Positions 14,485 to 22,257 of a DNA stretch of 52,054 nucleotides are shown here, in pieces; positions within the stretch are counted from its first letter, which is position 1; each line of letters begins with the position of its first letter. A program made the position numbers and the translations under genes. The DNA is from an uncultured Pseudomonadota bacterium (GTDB lineage: Bacteria > Pseudomonadota > Alphaproteobacteria > UBA9219): the NCBI GenBank assembly GCA_903920205.1, contig CAIXLI010000175.1:1-52054 (forward strand). Direction: 5' to 3'. A model generated the notes under the pieces. It saw only the letters and a list, made by a program, of their open reading frames with translations. It had not been told where the DNA came from and searched no databases.

Positions 14485-15879
14485 ATGCCCGATATTTTTG
14501 TTATCGACGACCAGCATCCCGAAGACCTCGCTATGCTGCAAGCCCTCTATTCGCGGAGCCCCGCCAGCGTTGTGACGCATTTAGACAAGCTGAAACAGTC
14601 CGGTAGCGGCAAGTTCATGGATCAGTATTATGTCGGGTATGGGCATGCCTCGATCGGTGATTGCGGCGCGACGACTGTCTTTATCGAGCAGGTCTCGATG
14701 CTGGTCGCCAAGGCGGTGCAGGATAATCCTCTATATAACGGACAGGAAGCATCCACCCGTTATCTCGATTACTCGAAGCAAGAGGTGATCGATCCTTATG
14801 ATAATCCCGCCAGCGCCGCGATTCAGGCGCAATGGATGGAAATTTACAATCGCGTTTTGCCGCTTTTGACCGAGGGGTTGAAGAAAGCCTATCCGTTTGA
14901 TCCCTCCGAATACAAGAATGAGAGGATTTGGTCGAACGCGCTTTACGCCCGCGCTTTTGATATATCCCGCGCTTTGCTGCCGGTCGGCACGACGACGCTT
15001 TTGAGCTGGACGACATCGCTTCGTGCGGCACGGGATAATCTGCGCCGATTGAAATATCATCCCTTGCCGGAAGTGCGCGAAGCGGCGCGGAATATTTTCG
15101 CCGCATTGCTAAAAAAATATCCGCACAGCTTCAACGGCGACGAGTTGGACGAGACGGAGAGCCCCCGCGACGCCTATGCCGCGAAGTTCGCTTTGCGCAA
15201 TCATGTTGTCAGCGCCGACGACATCCAAAGCCAGTTTGCCCTGACGCCGAAAGAACGCGCACGCATTGCATCTGGCGATATCGTTGCGCGGAACCAGATC
15301 GTCGATCTTGCAGCTTTGCGCCGGAACGAAGCAGAGATTTTGGCGGCCCGTCCGCAATTTGCCGCATTGCCTTGGCGGTTGGAAGCCTATGGACGGTATA
15401 ATTTCCTGTTCCTGCTCGACTTTGGGTCGTTCCGCGATTTGCAGCGCCATCGGAACGGCGTGTGCCAGATTCCGTTGATTGACGGGCAGTTTGGGTTGAA
15501 CCCTTGGTACACGCAGCAATGCGCCGAGCATCTGTCCAAAGCCGATGCGGCGCAATTGGAGCAAGACATTGCCGTGCAATTCGCCGCAATTGCCGCCCTG
15601 CCCCAACGCGGAGTCGCGGTTACGCCAACGCTGAACCAATATCTGTTCCCGATGGGAACGCAGATATTGGTGCACACATCGTATTCCGTGCCGGAAACCG
15701 TTTATATCGCCGAATTGCGTTCGGCGAAGACGGTGCATCCTTCTTTGCGGCCCATCGCACAGAAGATGTTGGAAGTTTTGGAGCGCGACATTCCGGGCAT
15801 CGCCCTTTACGGCGACAGGGATCAGGAGAGTTGGAGCGCCAAGCGCGGCGAACAAACGATTGCGAGCAAGACGGCGTAA
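14485..15879 (+). CDS. double-length ThyX-like (FAD-dependent thymidylate synthase family) protein
   Basis: This 464-residue protein is about twice the usual ThyX length and looks like two ThyX-type halves. The N-terminal half keeps YGHASIGD (about 52-59) and GQEASTRYLDY (about 86-96, like the NExSxRY of ThyX) and a later RALLPVGTTT, but lacks the RHR. The C-terminal half keeps NFLFLLDFGSFRDLQRHRNG (RHR about 321-323) but lacks the SxNExSxRY part. In ThyX these two pieces are contiguous and bind FAD and dUMP. Whether this protein makes dTMP is therefore open; a pseudo-dimer built from complementary halves is possible. It is followed by a small exported protein gene 27 bases downstream. Confidence 0.75.
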   Translation: MPDIFVIDDQHPEDLAMLQALYSRSPASVVTHLDKLKQSGSGKFMDQYYVGYGHASIGDCGATTVFIEQVSMLVAKAVQDNPLYNGQEASTRYLDYSKQEVIDPYDNPASAAIQAQWMEIYNRVLPLLTEGLKKAYPFDPSEYKNERIWSNALYARAFDISRALLPVGTTTLLSWTTSLRAARDNLRRLKYHPLPEVREAARNIFAALLKKYPHSFNGDELDETESPRDAYAAKFALRNHVVSADDIQSQFALTPKERARIASGDIVARNQIVDLAALRRNEAEILAARPQFAALPWRLEAYGRYNFLFLLDFGSFRDLQRHRNGVCQIPLIDGQFGLNPWYTQQCAEHLSKADAAQLEQDIAVQFAAIAALPQRGVAVTPTLNQYLFPMGTQILVHTSYSVPETVYIAELRSAKTVHPSLRPIAQKMLEVLERDIPGIALYGDRDQESWSAKRGEQTIASKTA

Positions 15880-15906
15880 CCCCCTTCCCCACCAACGGAG
15901 GATATC

Positions 15907-16152
15907 ATGACCCATACTCAAGCCATCCTGATCGGCGCGGCGATGATCGCCGCCAGCATCATCGCCACAGGCAGCATTCGTCCGGCAGAGGCGGAGCGTT
16001 ACGGCGGCCCTTATCAGCTTATGCATCACAGCAACACCGCCGCGAATGCAGGCGTATTCAGACTCGACACTTCCAGCGGAGAGGTGAACATCTGCTATAT
16101 CTCCGGCGGTCAGGTTCTGACCTGCAGCAAAGTCGGAGAACGGGTGCAGTAA
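15907..16152 (+). CDS. small exported hypothetical protein
   Basis: This 81-residue protein has a signal peptide (about 1-30, ending PAEAE). The mature part of about 50 residues contains a pair of strands with two Cys (VNICYISGGQVLTCSKVG), so a single disulfide is likely in the periplasm. I do not recognise the family. GGAGGATATC precedes the ATG, and the gap to the ThyX-like gene is only 27 bases, so the two are probably transcribed together, although no functional link is apparent. Confidence 0.65.
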   Translation: MTHTQAILIGAAMIAASIIATGSIRPAEAERYGGPYQLMHHSNTAANAGVFRLDTSSGEVNICYISGGQVLTCSKVGERVQ

Positions 16153-16348
16153 AGAAGCGGGTGAAGGGGCGGTCGTTGTAAGAATCAAAATTGCGGCATC
16201 GCTCTCCGCCAACCCCATGTTTCGACTCATAAAATAAATCCGCCTCCCTTGCTGCAAATAAACGCGTCAAGGCCCTTGCGAATCAAACCGCTCTGACTCA
16301 CACTTGCGCGTCGTGATTCTTTAGTTTTCCTCCGTTGCGGGTTTTTTC

Positions 16349-16792
16349 GTGCCAGCTCAGTTACAGTCTCTTGAACTTTGGCGTCATGCCTTTGTCGCCA
16401 GCGTTCGCGGCGATGCGCCGGATCTTTCAGCCCGTCAGATGGCGTTGATGCTTTCCGTTTATTTGGGCGAAGCCCCCCATACGGTGCGCGGGTTGGCCTT
16501 GGCATTGAAGATATCCAAGCCCGCCGTGAGCCGTGCGCTCGACCGTTTGGGCGAGCTTGGCTATATCCGCCGCCAGCGCGACGATCTCGACCGCCGCAAT
16601 GTGCTTGTGCAAAAAACCGCCAGCGGCGCAGGCTTCCTGACCGAATTTTCGCGTTTGATCGACGAGGCCAAGGAACATATCGCGTCTGTCCCCGCTCGGA
16701 TGATCGACTTTGCGATTGAGGCGGAAGCGCCGCTTTCTTCGGATATCGCCGCGCCTTCTTCGGAAATTTGGGCGCATAGCACCGCTGAATAG
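16349..16792 (+). CDS. MarR-family transcriptional regulator
   Basis: This 147-residue protein has a winged helix-turn-helix (about 40-100): HTVRGLALALKISKPAVSRA, then LDRLGELGYIRRQRDDLDRR with the typical MarR wing (DxRxxxVxxT-like). MarR proteins usually repress a neighbouring gene in response to small ligands or oxidation, but there is no Cys here for thiol sensing. The start is a GTG without a visible ribosome site; the first in-frame ATG lies inside the domain. The next gene, an NlpC/P60 hydrolase, is 110 bases downstream. Confidence 0.75.
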   Translation: MPAQLQSLELWRHAFVASVRGDAPDLSARQMALMLSVYLGEAPHTVRGLALALKISKPAVSRALDRLGELGYIRRQRDDLDRRNVLVQKTASGAGFLTEFSRLIDEAKEHIASVPARMIDFAIEAEAPLSSDIAAPSSEIWAHSTAE

Positions 16793-16901
16793 ATCGCTTG
16801 CACAACCCCGTTGCGGTAAAGATAATAAGAACAACGGCGGCGCGTAGGGTCGTGGCGGGGCCACGATCCCCTACCCCGCACGGCGTGACGCAAGAGGCTT
16901 T

Positions 16902-17765
16902 ATGAATCCAGACCCCCGCATCCATGCCTATCGCCCTGACCTTGCGGATATGACGCTGCGCGATTCCGTGACGGCTTTGCGCTATGTCGAGCCGGTCATG
17001 CGTCAGTGCCTGCGCGGCGTTCTGCCTCTGCTGGCCGCGCCGAAGCCCGATGCGCGGCAGATCAGCCAAGTGCGCTATGGCGAATTTATGGATGTGTTCG
17101 AAACCCGCGATGACGGGTTTTTGTGGGTGCAAAATCGCGCCGACCGTTATGTCGGCTATCTGCCCGATGTGGGGGAACTGGGAGATTCCATCGCCATGAG
17201 GTCCAACAAAATCACGGCGTTACGGACGTTTGTTTATCCTGAACCTGACATAAAATCGCCGCCGGTCGACGAGTTGACGCTTGGTTCCTTCGTTAGCCTC
17301 GCGGGCAAACAGGAGCGGCTTTTGGAGCTGACCAATGGCGGGTTCGTGTATGAAGCGCATGTGATGGCGACGGAATTTGCCAACACATCTGATTATGTTT
17401 TTACCGCCGGACGTTTGCTGCATACCCCCTATCTGTGGGGCGGGCGGACGCCTAAAGGCATCGATTGTTCGGGGCTGATTCAACTGGCCTTGGAAATGGC
17501 GGATATCGACTGCCCCCGCGACAGCGACCAACAGCGCGAGGCATTTGGCAAGCCCTTGCACACGCATTGGCGGGACAGGGCTTGGCGTCGGGGCGATATC
17601 GTCTTTTTCCTTCCCGACCCGCATGTGGGCTTTATGACCGATACCGACCACATCATCCACGCCAACGCCACGACGATGGATGTGACCGTGGAGCCCCTTT
17701 CCAACGTTGTGGAACGCGGCAACGAGGTTGTCGCCGTGGGCAGCGCGGGTTCCTTATGGGGATAG
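16902..17765 (+). CDS. NlpC/P60 (C40) peptidase with SH3-like N-terminus
   Basis: This 287-residue protein has an N-terminal region with SH3-like strands (about 50-145; RYGEFMDVFETRDDGFLWVQ) and a C-terminal NlpC/P60 domain (about 155-285). The catalytic set is visible: Cys in GIDCSGLIQLAL, His in DPHVGFM and a polar third residue around IHANAT. Such enzymes hydrolyse D-Glu-diaminopimelate bonds in cell-wall peptides. There is no signal peptide, which is common for the group that acts on recycled muropeptides or is exported by other routes. AAGAGG precedes the ATG. The tRNA-Ser gene follows 52 bases downstream. Confidence 0.85.
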   Translation: MNPDPRIHAYRPDLADMTLRDSVTALRYVEPVMRQCLRGVLPLLAAPKPDARQISQVRYGEFMDVFETRDDGFLWVQNRADRYVGYLPDVGELGDSIAMRSNKITALRTFVYPEPDIKSPPVDELTLGSFVSLAGKQERLLELTNGGFVYEAHVMATEFANTSDYVFTAGRLLHTPYLWGGRTPKGIDCSGLIQLALEMADIDCPRDSDQQREAFGKPLHTHWRDRAWRRGDIVFFLPDPHVGFMTDTDHIIHANATTMDVTVEPLSNVVERGNEVVAVGSAGSLWG

Positions 17766-17817
17766 CCCCGTTTTGTTTGACCTTACGGCGCGGATGAATT
17801 ATGGGAGAAGGCGCAAT

Positions 17818-17907
17818 GGATGGGTGTCCGAGTGGTTTAAGGAACCGGTCTTGAAAACCGGCGTGGGGGAAACTCCACCGTGGGTTCGAATCCCACCCTA
17901 TCCGCCA
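17818..17907 (+). tRNA. tRNA-Ser (anticodon UGA)
   Basis: This is a 90-base class II tRNA with a 7-base-pair acceptor stem (GGATGGG with CCTATCC, one G-T), an anticodon stem CCGGT/ACCGG around the loop CTTGAAA (anticodon TGA), a long variable arm (GTGGGGGAAACTCCAC), a T arm GTGGGTTCGAATCCCAC and an encoded CCA. The long variable arm and the UGA anticodon make it tRNA-Ser for UCA codons. An IS110 remnant lies downstream. Confidence 0.96.
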
Positions 17908-18130
17908 CAACTTATTGATTTTATTGAATAAATTATAGAAACATTCCTGCTTATCATCATAGCTACCATCATTAGCTTTCCGCATGTGCAGCCATGTTGG
18001 TGCAGATATTCAACTCTCGTCTTATCTCCAGACTCGCCCGAATCACCCCAATAGACTAGCGTCATAAGAGGATAATTAAGTCGAGCAGCAAGACAAAAAA
18101 ATAGCGTTTAACTACGCTTATAATTGACGT

Positions 18131-18190
18131 GTTGATTTGTTTTGCTCCCGCCTCAAAATAAAGGGACGTAATGTGGAGCAAAACATCAAC
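18131..18190. repeat. inverted repeat at the left edge of the IS remnant
   Basis: The arm GTTGATTTGTTTTGCTCC (18131-18148) pairs with GGAGCAAAACATCAAC (18175-18190) over 16 base pairs with a 2-base bulge and a 26-base loop. It lies in AT-rich DNA between the tRNA-Ser gene and the IS110 remnant. It could be a terminator of the tRNA region or a mobile-element boundary. No gene explains it. Confidence 0.6.
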
Positions 18191-18236
18191 ATCTTACATC
18201 TCAGCGACCTTCCGCGAACGCGTCTGCACAACACTG

Positions 18237-18791
18237 TGCCGAGCGGACGAACGAGGCATCGGTGTTGGCGCAGCGGTAACGCCCTTGCTCAATCTGTACG
18301 ACAACCTCTGCCAGCAACTGGCGATATTGACCAAGCAGGTTACGGCGTTGGCCAAAACCAATCCGATTTGCAAACGTATGATGACGGCACCGGGGGTTGG
18401 CCCGATTGTCGCTCTATCGTTTGTCACGGCCATCGACGATCCGAAGCGATTCAAGACAGCCAGCGATGTTGGTGCCTACTTCGGCCTTACGCCTCAACAA
18501 TACCAATCCGGCGAAACTGATATTAGGGGCAATGCCTCAAGGCGAGGCGACATCATGACGCGCTGTCATCTAGTTCAGGCAGCAACGACGCTTCTTGCCA
18601 GCACTAAAAAATGGTGTGCCCTAAAAGTCTGGGGTGTGAAGCTCGCCAAGAAGCACGGCTTTTCCAAAGCCCGCATTGCCGTCGCGCGCAAACTCTCAAT
18701 CATTTTGTGCCGGATGTGGATTAGGGAACAAGATTTTTGCTGGACGACGATGCCAGTCAACACGCCTTCGGCGGGGACAACACCCGCCTAA
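18237..18791 (+). mobile_element. truncated IS110-family transposase (C-terminal part only)
   Basis: The reading frame matches the C-terminal half of IS110-family transposases from RADERGIGVGAAVTPLLNLY onward: the coiled region, then MMTAPGVGPIVALSFVTAID (the Transposase_20 helix-hairpin-helix part), then the catalytic-serine region QYQSGETDIRG with SRRGD, and the final ARKLSIILCRMW. The N-terminal RuvC-like DEDD domain (about 150 residues) is absent; the sequence before about 18237 is unrelated and AT-rich. The element is therefore defective. It sits downstream of a tRNA-Ser gene. The downstream 170 bases may be leftover element DNA. Confidence 0.85.
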
Positions 18792-18798
18792 ACCGACC

Positions 18799-18896
18799 CT
18801 TCCGGCTTAAACCGGAAGATATCTCCGCGAGGGGACGGAACGGGCGGTGACCGCGCTTAGGGGCTGATGGCGATAGAGAACAATCTCTCCGTCCCC
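18799..18896 (+). other. structured non-coding segment downstream of the IS110 remnant
   Basis: Three nested or adjacent stems are visible. CTTCCGG/CCGGAAG (18799-18805 with 18812-18818) is a 7-base-pair hairpin. GGGGACGGA/TCCGTCCCC (18831-18839 with 18888-18896) closes a 48-base interior, and AGAGA/TCTCT forms a small hairpin inside it. This could be element-end structure. A relic of an IS110-type bridge RNA is possible in principle, but I see no recognisable guide loops. Confidence 0.4.
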
Positions 18897-19041
18897 CATC
18901 GTCCCCCCCCATTGCGGCACCACTCTTCTGACCGAACCCCATACTGCGGCCGGCAGAACCTAAAGCATCATGCCGATCAGACCGCGAAGAGACCCATGAC
19001 CTCTCGCCCGGATCATTTTGTGTCGACCGCTGGCTAAGGCC

Positions 19042-19123
19042 GGTGTGAACTCTGTGGAAAACGCTTGGCTCTGTACAGGGCCAAGCCTTTTCGCATGTCC
19101 GCGTTTCCCACAGAGTTCACACC
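19042..19123. repeat. long inverted repeat with a nested hairpin upstream of rne
   Basis: Two 23-base arms (19042-19064 and 19101-19123) are complementary except for one position; the arm begins GGTGTGAACTCTGTGGAAAA. Inside, GCTTGGC (19063-19069) pairs with GCCAAGC (19080-19086) and is followed by CTTTTCG, like a small intrinsic terminator. The inner stem shares bases with the outer left arm, so the two folds compete. It lies about 160 bases upstream of the proposed rne promoter. Confidence 0.7.
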
Positions 19124-19281
19124 CCAACCCCAACAAACCTCTGTTTCTCAATGAAAAGATAAAAGAAAGAAGATTCTGCTTGTCAAAACCGCGGCTAGAG
19201 ACCCCTCACCTTCCTCCCGCAAGCATATCACGCCACTAACCCACTGATCCCCTTCACTAACCCTCCTTTTGAAAAAGCTGG

Positions 19282-19310
19282 TTGCTCTTGGGGGCGGTTG
19301 TGTTTATCAT
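19282..19310 (+). promoter_or_regulatory. candidate sigma-70 promoter for rne
   Basis: TTGCTC (19282-19287) and TATCAT (19305-19310) are separated by 17 bases. A transcript starting near 19317 would have an untranslated leader of about 245 bases before the rne ATG. A long leader is known for Escherichia coli rne, where it mediates autoregulation by RNase E. The same mechanism here is inference. Confidence 0.5.
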
Positions 19311-19560
19311 GGGGAACCTTCCGGCTCCCCTTGCGCGAATGGTTTGCGCATCGGAGGCAAAAGACAGGAAATTCATAGAGTTATCCTTGTCTGTCGGACA
19401 AACTGACACTGCGGCCTCGTTTGCTCTTGGTGAGCATGGGGTGCGCAAAATGCGGGACGATCCATTCCGGGGCGTTCGGCTTACAGGCAACCAATTTGCC
19501 GATTCTGGCGCCAAAGGGTTCATTTCCACCTTTTCGGCGACGTGTCGGCGGGAGAATAAA

Positions 19561-22164
19561 ATGACGAAGCGTATGTTAGTGGATGCCACGCATCCTGAGG
19601 AAACCCGTGTTGCCATTATCGATGATCGCCGCTTAGAAGACTTCGATTTCGAGAGCGCGAGCAAAAAACAGCTTAAAGGCAATATCTATCTTGCCAAGGT
19701 TGTGCGGATCGAGCCTTCTTTGCAGGCCGCGTTTGTTGAATATGGCGGCAACCGCCACGGTTTTCTGCCCTTTAGCGAAATCCATCCCGATTATTTCCGT
19801 ATTCCCATCGCCGACCGTCCGCATGACGAAGAAGACGCGGATCTGGACACGGACGCCGACGTTGAAGACGAAACCGGCATTTCCGCCGAGGCCTATGCCG
19901 AGGAAGTGCGTGCCTATCAGAGCGAATCCCTAGAGCATGACGAAGAACACGGGCATGTGCCGGAACAAGACGCTGCCTCTGTCGCTCCTGCCGAGCCTGT
20001 CGAACCTGTTGAAATTGGCGCGGTTGACGCGGAGCAGCTTGTTGTTCAGGAAGCCGTACCTTCGGTTTCGGAAGCCCCTGCCGTTGCCCCCCTCGAACCT
20101 CATGCCTCCGGCCTTGGCGCGGAAGCGGATACGGATTTGGGGCTGATTACCGATTTCGGCAATGCCGTTGTTGACCCCGCTTTTGTTCCTGCCCCCGTCG
20201 AAATTGTTGGCGGACAGGGCGTCGAGGAAGACGAAGTGATTGAGCGCGTGCGTCATCCGAGGGCTCCTCGTTACAAGATTCAAGAAGTCGTTAAGCGTCG
20301 CCAGATCATGCTGATTCAGGTGGTCAAGGAAGAACGCGGCAATAAGGGCGCGGCTTTGACCTCGTTCCTATCCTTGGCGGGACGTTATTGCGTTTTGATG
20401 CCCAACACCGACCGTGGCGGCGGCGTCAGCCGTAAGATCACCAGCCATCAAGATCGCAAGCGTATGAAAGACATGCTCGATCAGCTGGAAACGCCGGAAG
20501 GCATGGCGGTCATCCTGCGCACAGCAGGGATGGAGCAAGACCCCGCAGAAATTCAACGCGATTTGGAACATTTGCTGCGTTTGTGGAACAATATCCGCGA
20601 GCAGACTTTGATTTCGACCGCGCCGACTTTGATTTATGAAGAAGCGAACCTTATCAAGCGTTCGATCCGCGATTTGTATTCCGCCGATGTCGCCGAAGTG
20701 CTGGTTGCCGGAAACAAGGGCCATGAATTGGCGCATGACTTTATGCGTTCAATCATGCCGGAAGATCAGGCAAAGGTTCGGCTGTACGAAGACCCCGTGC
20801 CTTTGTTCTTCCGCTATAACGTCGAGAAGCAGATCGATCAGCTTTATAATCCGGTCGTTCAGTTGCGCTCGGGCGGCTATATCGTGATTAACCCGACCGA
20901 AGCTTTGGTGTCTATCGACGTCAATTCCGGTCGCGCCACCCGCGAACGCCATATCGAAGGCACCGCGCTGAAGACCAATTTGGAAGCCGCGGACGAAATC
21001 GCCCGTCAATTGCGCTTGCGCGATTTGGCTGGTTTGATCGTGATCGATTATATCGACATGGAAGACGGGCGGAACAACGCCGCTGTCGAACGCCGCATGA
21101 AGGAAGCGATGAAGTCCGATCGTGCGCGTTTGCAGATCGGTCGTTTGTCGGCTTTCGGCTTGATGGAATTGTCGCGTCAGCGTTTGCATCCCAGCTTGAC
21201 GGAAATCAACTTTGAACGTTGCCCCCATTGCGCGGGGGTTGGCTTGGTTCGTTCGGTGGATTCCTCCGCCATTTCCATTTTGCGCTTGATCGAGGAAGAC
21301 GCCATTCGTCAACCCGGCGGCGAGATGGTTTTGCATGTGCCGACCAAGGTCGCTCTTTATATCCTGAACCAGAAACGCGCCGCGCTACACGACATCGAAC
21401 GCCGCTATCAGGTTCAAGTTTTGCTACACAGCGACGATACGTTGGTGCCGCCTGATTGCCGTTTGGAACGCACCCGCGCCGGAAGCGGCGAAAGCCGTAG
21501 CCGCGCCGCTGTCGACAGCGATCAGCTCATGGCCGATGCGCCCACGCCGCTTATCAGCGATTATGTTCAGCCCGAGGAAAGCGACGACGCTCAACCCGCG
21601 CCGCGCGCCGAAGGCGAACGCAACCCGCGCCGTCGTGGACGTTTTGGTCGCGGACGTGAACGCGGCGAACGCAATCGCCCTCCCCATGCTGCGCCGAACG
21701 GGGATCAACAGACACCCTCTGTCGAACCCAACGGCAATGTCGTTCCTCCCGAAATCACGATTGACGATTCCATTGGTAATGTCGCCACGCCTGAATTTTC
21801 CGGCACGCCGCGTTCTGACGATCGTCCCGACGGAGCCCGTCAAAGCAGCCGTCGCCGCGGACGTCGCGGCGGTCGCGGTCGCCGTGGAGGTCCAAACGAC
21901 GAACGCGGCGAACGCCGTCCCGATAACCGCGAAGGCGGACACCCCGAATTTGCAGCACAGGAACATCAACGCGTTCCTGCGCCGCCTGTGGTCCCCGTCA
22001 GCATTCACGACATCGATACGACGCCGCGGGAACATCGCGCTCCGTCTTATGCGCAAGCCCCCAAGCCTATCGCATCCGCCCCGCCGCCTTCGCCTTACGA
22101 AGTCACGAATCCGGAATCGGACAAGCCTAAGGGCGGATGGTGGCATAAGCTGACGGGACAATAA
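19561..22164 (+). CDS. rne: ribonuclease E
   Basis: This 867-residue endoribonuclease is the scaffold of the RNA degradosome. It starts MTKRMLVDATHPEETRVAII, the usual alphaproteobacterial N-terminus; the ORF-track extension to 19282 is untranslated leader. GGGAGAAT precedes the ATG. The S1 domain (from about residue 35) is split by an acidic, low-complexity insert (about 88-225). Then follow the 5'-sensor/RNase H-like parts, the DNase I-like catalytic part with Asp residues in VSIDVNSGRATRER and LIVIDYIDMEDGRNN, and the Zn-link CPHC. The C-terminal third is disordered with Arg-rich RNA-binding blocks (RRRGRRGGRGRRGG) and ends in a Trp-containing motif (GGWWHKLTGQ). Confidence 0.96.
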   Translation: MTKRMLVDATHPEETRVAIIDDRRLEDFDFESASKKQLKGNIYLAKVVRIEPSLQAAFVEYGGNRHGFLPFSEIHPDYFRIPIADRPHDEEDADLDTDADVEDETGISAEAYAEEVRAYQSESLEHDEEHGHVPEQDAASVAPAEPVEPVEIGAVDAEQLVVQEAVPSVSEAPAVAPLEPHASGLGAEADTDLGLITDFGNAVVDPAFVPAPVEIVGGQGVEEDEVIERVRHPRAPRYKIQEVVKRRQIMLIQVVKEERGNKGAALTSFLSLAGRYCVLMPNTDRGGGVSRKITSHQDRKRMKDMLDQLETPEGMAVILRTAGMEQDPAEIQRDLEHLLRLWNNIREQTLISTAPTLIYEEANLIKRSIRDLYSADVAEVLVAGNKGHELAHDFMRSIMPEDQAKVRLYEDPVPLFFRYNVEKQIDQLYNPVVQLRSGGYIVINPTEALVSIDVNSGRATRERHIEGTALKTNLEAADEIARQLRLRDLAGLIVIDYIDMEDGRNNAAVERRMKEAMKSDRARLQIGRLSAFGLMELSRQRLHPSLTEINFERCPHCAGVGLVRSVDSSAISILRLIEEDAIRQPGGEMVLHVPTKVALYILNQKRAALHDIERRYQVQVLLHSDDTLVPPDCRLERTRAGSGESRSRAAVDSDQLMADAPTPLISDYVQPEESDDAQPAPRAEGERNPRRRGRFGRGRERGERNRPPHAAPNGDQQTPSVEPNGNVVPPEITIDDSIGNVATPEFSGTPRSDDRPDGARQSSRRRGRRGGRGRRGGPNDERGERRPDNREGGHPEFAAQEHQRVPAPPVVPVSIHDIDTTPREHRAPSYAQAPKPIASAPPPSPYEVTNPESDKPKGGWWHKLTGQ

Positions 22165-22257
22165 GCTTCGGCATGAGTGTCCTGCCCTGTGAAACGGGGC
22201 GTTCAGCGAAATAAAGCCTTGTCGGGTTCATAATCTGTCGGGCATGTGGTGTGACTT

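Larger units (their letters stand above)
18792..19281. other. gene-free stretch between the IS remnant and the rne promoter
   Basis: I find no credible gene in these 490 bases. ORFs 18960-19151 (-) and 19018-19239 (+) have no ribosome sites and no protein-like composition. The stretch holds the structured segment after the transposase, a C-rich tract (GTCCCCCCCCATT) and a long inverted repeat at 19042-19123. Confidence 0.6.

Noticed and set aside
15109-16257. 382-residue minus-strand ORF
   Set aside because: It is antisense to the ThyX-like gene and the small exported protein gene; composition is Arg/Cys-rich shadow.
16227-17132. 301-residue minus-strand ORF
   Set aside because: It crosses the MarR and NlpC/P60 genes in antisense, with no start signal or domain.
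17890-18240. tRNA-Ser 3' end as an integration site of a genomic island
   Set aside because: I looked for a direct repeat of the tRNA 3' end (TTCGAATCCCAC or TATCCGCCA) downstream and saw none; no integrase gene is present.
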